Positions 59,799 through 64,000 of a DNA stretch of 64,000 bases are shown one piece after another (the stretch's first letter is position 1; every line of letters begins with the position of its first letter). The position numbers and the translations under genes are program-made. The stretch lies in NCBI GenBank assembly GCA_005473895.2, contig SRJI02000007.1:26001-90000 (forward strand), written 5' to 3'. The stretch comes from Carideicomes alvinocaridis. GTDB taxonomy: Bacteria > Pseudomonadota > Alphaproteobacteria > Rhodobacterales > Rhodobacteraceae. The notes under the pieces are model-generated. The model did not search any database. It worked only from the letters and a program-made list of their open reading frames with translations, and was not told the origin of the DNA.

Positions 59799-60367
59799 GG
59801 ATCGTCGGCGGAGACTTTCGGGGCCGCGCGCTGGCCGCGCTGGGCAAGGGCGATGCGGGGGCGCATCTGCGGCCGACCACCGACCGGCTGCGCGAGACGA
59901 TCTTCAACGTGCTGGCCGGCGGACGCTTTGGCGATCCGGTGCCGGGGGCTCGGGTGCTCGACCTCTTCGCGGGCACCGGCGCGCTGGCGCTTGAGGCGCT
60001 GTCGCGCGGGGCGGAGCAGGCGGTGCTGGTCGATGACGGGCGCAAGGCGCAGGCGCTGATCCGGCAGAACATCGACATCTGCGGCGCCGGCGACCGCGCC
60101 CGCCTGATCCGCCGGGATGCCCGCAAGCTGGGGCCGAACGATGGCGCGCCCTTCGACCTGATCTTTCTCGATCCGCCCTATGGCCGCGACATGGGCGCGC
60201 CCGCGCTCAAAGCCGCGCTGGCGGGGGGATGGATCGCATCCGGGGCGCTGGTCGTTTGGGAAGAGGCCGGGGCCGTCATCCCGCCGGAGGGCATCCGCAT
60301 CCTCGACGCGCGGCGTTACGGGGACAGTACGGTGACCTTCGCCACGGCAGCGCCGGCCGAGGAGTGA
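59795..60367 (+). CDS. rsmD: 16S rRNA (guanine(966)-N(2))-methyltransferase RsmD
   Basis: 190 residues. GTG start overlapping the previous TGA (GTGA) gives MRIVGGDFRGRALAAL, the typical N-terminus. The SAM motif is VLDLFAGTGALALEALSRGA and the catalytic motif FLDPPYGRDMG is near residue 125. Modifies G966 of 16S rRNA. Normal length. Confidence 0.93.
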   Translation: MRIVGGDFRGRALAALGKGDAGAHLRPTTDRLRETIFNVLAGGRFGDPVPGARVLDLFAGTGALALEALSRGAEQAVLVDDGRKAQALIRQNIDICGAGDRARLIRRDARKLGPNDGAPFDLIFLDPPYGRDMGAPALKAALAGGWIASGALVVWEEAGAVIPPEGIRILDARRYGDSTVTFATAAPAEE

Positions 60368-60389
60368 AGCAGACGCAAAGGAGTTGCAC

Positions 60390-60674
60390 ATGAAGCTGTT
60401 CCGACATGGCAACCGGCAGAAATCGGAAGCCGCCAAGAACCTCTATGCCCGCTACGAGATGATCCACACCTTCGTGGATTTCACCGCCGCCATCTGCTTT
60501 CTCGTGGGCTCGGTCCTGTTCTTCTTCCACGAGCCGCTCAAGCTGGCGGGGATCTGGCTGTTCGTCATCGGCTCGGTCTGTTTCGCGGCCAAGCCCACGA
60601 TCCGCCTGACCCGCGAGATCAAGCTCTACCGCATGGGCGAGATCGAGACGCTGGCCGAACGCGACGGCTACTAG
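60390..60674 (+). CDS. YrhK-family small membrane protein
   Basis: 94 residues. Two membrane helices at about 32-50 and 56-73 with the YrhK pattern RYEMIHTFVDFTAAICFLVG and SVCFAAKPTIRL. The ATG at 60390 has AAAGGAG 6 nt upstream; a TTG 6 nt before it is a poorer choice because it abuts the ribosome site. Function unknown. It lies between rsmD and pheT on the same strand. Confidence 0.82.
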   Translation: MKLFRHGNRQKSEAAKNLYARYEMIHTFVDFTAAICFLVGSVLFFFHEPLKLAGIWLFVIGSVCFAAKPTIRLTREIKLYRMGEIETLAERDGY

Positions 60675-60763
60675 CCGGGACCCGCCGCCGTGCTTGGTCT
60701 TTCCCCCGCGCCCGGTTTGGGCTATCCCGCGCCCGGAACAGATGGGCGAATTGGAACCGGACG

Positions 60764-63166
60764 ATGAAGTTCACGCTTTCCTGGCTGAAGGACCACCTCG
60801 ACACGCGGGCGACGCTCGACGAGATCACCGAGGCGCTGACCGATCTGGGGCTCGAGGTCGAAGAGGTCGAGGACCCCGCCCGCGCGCTGGCCTCCTTTAC
60901 CATCGGCAAGGTCTTGAAGGCCGAGAAGCATCCCGATGCCGACCGGCTGCGCGTCTGCCAGGTCGCCACCGACCAGGGCGAGCGGCAGATCATCTGCGGC
61001 GCGCCCAACGCGCGCGAGGGCATCACCGTCGTCATCGCCCATCCCGGCACCTATGTCCCCGGCATCGACACCACCATCCAGGTCGGCAAGATCCGCGGGA
61101 TCGAGAGCCACGGCATGATGTGCTCCGAGCGCGAGATGATGCTGTCGGAGGAACATGACGGCATCATCGAGCTGTCCTCGGGTGAGGTCGGCGAAAAGTT
61201 CACCGACTGGCTGGCCGCGCATGACCCGGCCAAGGTGGACCCGGTGATCGACATCGCCATCACGCCCAACCGTCCCGACGCGCTGGGTGTCCGCGGTATC
61301 GCCCGCGACCTGGCCGCCCGCGGGCTCGGCACGCTGAAACCCGCGCGCGAGATCGAGGTGGACGGGGAATTCGCCTGCCCGATCAAGGTCTCGATCGACG
61401 AGGATACGCTGGGCGAGGGCGGCTGCCACGTCTTTGCCGGCCGCGTCGTGCGCGGGGTGAAGAACGGGCCGTCGCCGGCGTGGCTGCAGGACCGGCTGCG
61501 CGCCATCGGGCTGCGGCCGATCTCGGCGCTGGTCGATATTACCAACTTCTTCACCTACGACCTGAACCGCCCGCTGCACGTCTTCGACGCGGACAAGGTG
61601 CAGGGCGACCTGCGCATCCATCGCACCAAGGGCGGCGAGACGCTGCTGGGGCTGGACGAGAAGGAATATACCTTCGCCCCCGGCATGGTGGTGATTTCCG
61701 ACGACAAGGGCGTCGAATCCATCGGCGGGATCATGGGCGGGGACGAGACCGGCTGCACCCCCGAGACCACCAATGTCTTCATCGAGGCGGCCTACTGGGA
61801 TCACATCCAGATCGCCCATACCGGCCGCGCGCTCAAGATCAACTCGGACGCGCGCTATCGCAACGAACGCGGCATCGACCCGGCCTTCAACCGCCCGGGG
61901 CTGGAGCTTGCGACCGAAATGGTGATGGAGCTGTGCGGCGGTGAGCCCTCCAAGGTGGTGACCGCGGGCCGCGCCCCCGACGTGAGCCGCGGCTACACGC
62001 TCGACCCCGAGCGGGTGCAAAGCCTCGTGGGCATGGAGATCCCGGAAAGCGACCAGCGCCAGACGCTGACCAAGCTGGGCTTCAAGCTGGAGGGCAACCG
62101 CGCCCTCGTGCCCTCGTGGCGCCCCGACGTTCTGGGCGAGGCGGACCTCGTGGAAGAGGTGGCGCGCATCGCGTCGCTGACCAAGCTCGAGGCCCGGCCG
62201 CTGCCGCGTGCGCAGGTGGGCGTGCCGCAGCCGATCCTTTCCGTGGGCCAGAAACGGTCGGGGATCGCCCGGCGCACCACGGCGCAGCTGGGCTACAACG
62301 AATGCGTCACCTACAGCTTCATCGACCAGGCCGCCGCGGCGCTGTTCGGCGGCGGCACCGAGGCGACGATGCTGGAAAACCCCATCTCGTCCGAGATGAG
62401 CCACATGCGCCCCTCGCTCCTCCCCGGCCTGTTGCGGGCCGCGGCGCGGAACCAGGCGCGGGGCCACGCGGATTTCGCCCTGTTCGAGCTTGGCCCCGTC
62501 TTCAAGGGCGGTGAGCCCGGTGAGCAGCGCGAACTGCTGACCGGCATCCGCGTGGGCCGCACCGCGCCCAAGGACGTGCACGGAGAGTCGCGGCCCGTCG
62601 ATCTGTTCGACGTGAAGGCGGATGCGGAGGCGATCCTCGCCGCGCTGGGCGCGCCCGAGAAGATGCAGATCATCCGCGGCGACGAGCCGTGGTGGCATCC
62701 CGGGCGGCACGGCATCTTCTGCCTCGGGCCCAAGAAGGTGCTGGGCGTATACGGCGAGATTCACCCCAAGATCCTGCGCGAGCTGGACGTGAAGGGCCCC
62801 GCGGTGGGCTTTACCATCCGCGCGCAGGAAGTACCGCTGCCGCGCAAGGCGAAAGCCACCCGCGCCGCGCTCCGGGTCCGTGACCTTCAGGCGGTGGAGC
62901 GGGACTTTGCCTTCGTGGTGGATGCCGAGGTGGAGGCGCTGACGCTGGTCAACGCCGCGGCGGGTGCGGACAAGTCGCTGATCGACGAGGTTCGCGTCTT
63001 TGACGAGTTCATCGGCGGCAGCGTGGGCGAGGGCAAGAAGAGCCTCGCCATTACCGTGCGGCTTCAGCCCACCGAGAAGACGCTGAAGGAGGCCGAGATT
63101 GAGGCCGTCAGCGCCAAGGTGGTGGACAAGGTGACGAAGGCGACCGGCGGCACATTGCGGGGCTGA
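60764..63166 (+). CDS. pheT: Phenylalanine-tRNA ligase beta subunit
   Basis: 800 residues. Forms the alpha2beta2 enzyme with PheS. N-terminal OB-fold tRNA-binding domain (about 40-150), with KHPDADRLRVCQV, the B3/B4 editing domain, the B5 domain, the inactive catalytic-like core and the C-terminal anticodon-binding FDX-ACB domain. The end IEAVSAKVVDKVTKATGGTLRG is typical. pheS is not directly upstream; a YrhK gene is there instead. Confidence 0.96.
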   Translation: MKFTLSWLKDHLDTRATLDEITEALTDLGLEVEEVEDPARALASFTIGKVLKAEKHPDADRLRVCQVATDQGERQIICGAPNAREGITVVIAHPGTYVPGIDTTIQVGKIRGIESHGMMCSEREMMLSEEHDGIIELSSGEVGEKFTDWLAAHDPAKVDPVIDIAITPNRPDALGVRGIARDLAARGLGTLKPAREIEVDGEFACPIKVSIDEDTLGEGGCHVFAGRVVRGVKNGPSPAWLQDRLRAIGLRPISALVDITNFFTYDLNRPLHVFDADKVQGDLRIHRTKGGETLLGLDEKEYTFAPGMVVISDDKGVESIGGIMGGDETGCTPETTNVFIEAAYWDHIQIAHTGRALKINSDARYRNERGIDPAFNRPGLELATEMVMELCGGEPSKVVTAGRAPDVSRGYTLDPERVQSLVGMEIPESDQRQTLTKLGFKLEGNRALVPSWRPDVLGEADLVEEVARIASLTKLEARPLPRAQVGVPQPILSVGQKRSGIARRTTAQLGYNECVTYSFIDQAAAALFGGGTEATMLENPISSEMSHMRPSLLPGLLRAAARNQARGHADFALFELGPVFKGGEPGEQRELLTGIRVGRTAPKDVHGESRPVDLFDVKADAEAILAALGAPEKMQIIRGDEPWWHPGRHGIFCLGPKKVLGVYGEIHPKILRELDVKGPAVGFTIRAQEVPLPRKAKATRAALRVRDLQAVERDFAFVVDAEVEALTLVNAAAGADKSLIDEVRVFDEFIGGSVGEGKKSLAITVRLQPTEKTLKEAEIEAVSAKVVDKVTKATGGTLRG

Positions 63167-63291
63167 GCCCGGTGTGACCCCCTTGGCCGGGCGAAATTGT
63201 TTCAGCCCGGCCACGCCATCGTGCGCACATGTTTATTGGCGGGTTTCCGCTGCGCCCCTACCTTCCTCCGCAACATGTATGTGGAGGTATC

Positions 63292-64000
63292 ATGGCCTAT
63301 CGCTGGACCAACGACCTGAGCCGCGAGGACGCGACCCCGGAGCGGGCCTTCCTCAATCGCCGTCAGATCATGGCCGCCGCCGCGGCAGCCGCCGGGCTGG
63401 GCGCCATCGGCGGACCGCGCGGCGCCCGGGCGGCCACCGGGGAGCTCGATCCCAACGAGTGGGACGAGATCACCACCTACAACAACTACTATGAGTTCGG
63501 CACCGGCAAGAGCGACCCCGCGCAATATGCGGACGCCCTGACGACCTCGCCCTGGTCGGTGACGATCGACGGGCTGGTGGACCGGCCGGGGGAGTATTCC
63601 TTCGACGACATCATGTCGAAGATGACGACCGAAGAGCGAATCTATCGCTTCCGCTGTGTCGAGGCCTGGTCGATGGTGATCCCGTGGAACGGGTTCGAGC
63701 TGGCCGACCTGCTGGACATGGTGGGGGTGAAGTCCTCGGCCAAATACGTGGCCTTCGAGACGGCGCTGCGCCCGGACGAGATGCGGGGGGTGAGCTTTCC
63801 GGTGCTGGACTGGCCCTATGTGGAGGGGCTGCGCCTGGACGAGGCGATGCATCCGCTCACGATCATCGCCACCGGCATCTACGGGCGGGACATTCCCAAC
63901 CAGAATGGCGCGCCGCTGCGGCTGGTCGTGCCGTGGAAATACGGCTTCAAGTCGATCAAGTCGATCGTGCGCATCAGCCTGGTCGAGGATCAGCCGCCCA
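63292..64000 (+). CDS. msrP: Protein-methionine-sulfoxide reductase catalytic subunit MsrP (3' end outside)
   Basis: The first 236 residues are visible; the gene runs off the right edge. Periplasmic molybdenum enzyme that repairs methionine sulfoxide in proteins. A twin-arginine motif NRRQIMAAAAAAAG is near residue 22. The molybdenum-ligand Cys is in YRFRCVEAWSMVIPW. VVPWKYGFKSIKSI is also typical. GGAGGT precedes the ATG. Its membrane partner msrQ should follow outside the window. Confidence 0.93.
   Translation, partial: MAYRWTNDLSREDATPERAFLNRRQIMAAAAAAAGLGAIGGPRGARAATGELDPNEWDEITTYNNYYEFGTGKSDPAQYADALTTSPWSVTIDGLVDRPGEYSFDDIMSKMTTEERIYRFRCVEAWSMVIPWNGFELADLLDMVGVKSSAKYVAFETALRPDEMRGVSFPVLDWPYVEGLRLDEAMHPLTIIATGIYGRDIPNQNGAPLRLVVPWKYGFKSIKSIVRISLVEDQPP

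Noticed and set aside
60722..63214. Minus-strand open frame of 830 codons opposite pheT
   Set aside because: pheT is unambiguous, and the antisense frame is a GC-skew shadow.

Overview
The window is a 64 kb chromosomal segment of a high-GC alphaproteobacterium, most likely a marine Rhodobacteraceae (Roseobacter-group) species. This rests on the order rho-mnmE-mnmG-rsmG-parA-parB, on parS sites inside mnmG and rsmG, on the many TRAP transporter genes and on the style of the proteins. No rRNA, tRNA, CRISPR array, insertion sequence or prophage was found. Gene density is high and many neighbours overlap by 4 nt (ATGA or GTGA).

Bases 1-16316 are mostly housekeeping. They hold the chromosome segregation and tRNA/rRNA modification operon (rho to parB), a minus-strand operon rph-rdgB-hemW-ybaN, the divergent heat-shock pair hrcA-grpE, mutS, and a malic enzyme fused to a phosphotransacetylase-like domain. 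The parAB operon with exact parS sites suggests that the replication origin is close.

Bases 16317-24475 are mixed. An unusual AT-richer intergenic region appears to encode, on the minus strand, a structured RNA with a 36-residue peptide and a strong terminator. It is followed by a PfkB sugar kinase, a cupin, a transglutaminase-like protein, a glutathione transferase, MscL and a three-gene molybdenum hydroxylase of the PaoABC type.

Bases 24476-34698 are a catabolic island for an aromatic acid, on the minus strand with its own GntR/FCD regulator. It has a TRAP transporter split over two transcription units, a 3-hydroxyacyl-CoA-dehydrogenase-like enzyme, an intact extradiol dioxygenase, a semialdehyde dehydrogenase, an HpaH-type hydratase and an HpaI-type aldolase. 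Two further members, a second VOC protein and a class II aldolase/adducin homologue, have lost their metal ligands. The isomerase/decarboxylase that should link dehydrogenase and hydratase is not present. Both promoters carry the same pair of 12-bp operators in the same geometry. A second TRAP operon (34809-37772) follows.

Bases 38154-64000 return to core and stress functions: rmuC and an endonuclease-type mutL; a persulfide dioxygenase-rhodanese pair behind an ATTC-N8-GAAT operator; a three-gene membrane/stress cassette behind an EcfG-like promoter; glnK-amtB; a class A penicillin-binding protein; mlaA-mlaC; a type I secretion ABC transporter and adaptor without a visible substrate; a RidA-GDPD-GNAT-PhhB-MscS run; a peroxiredoxin; a ferredoxin-reductase-like flavoprotein; rsmD; a YrhK protein; pheT; and the start of msrP, cut by the right edge.
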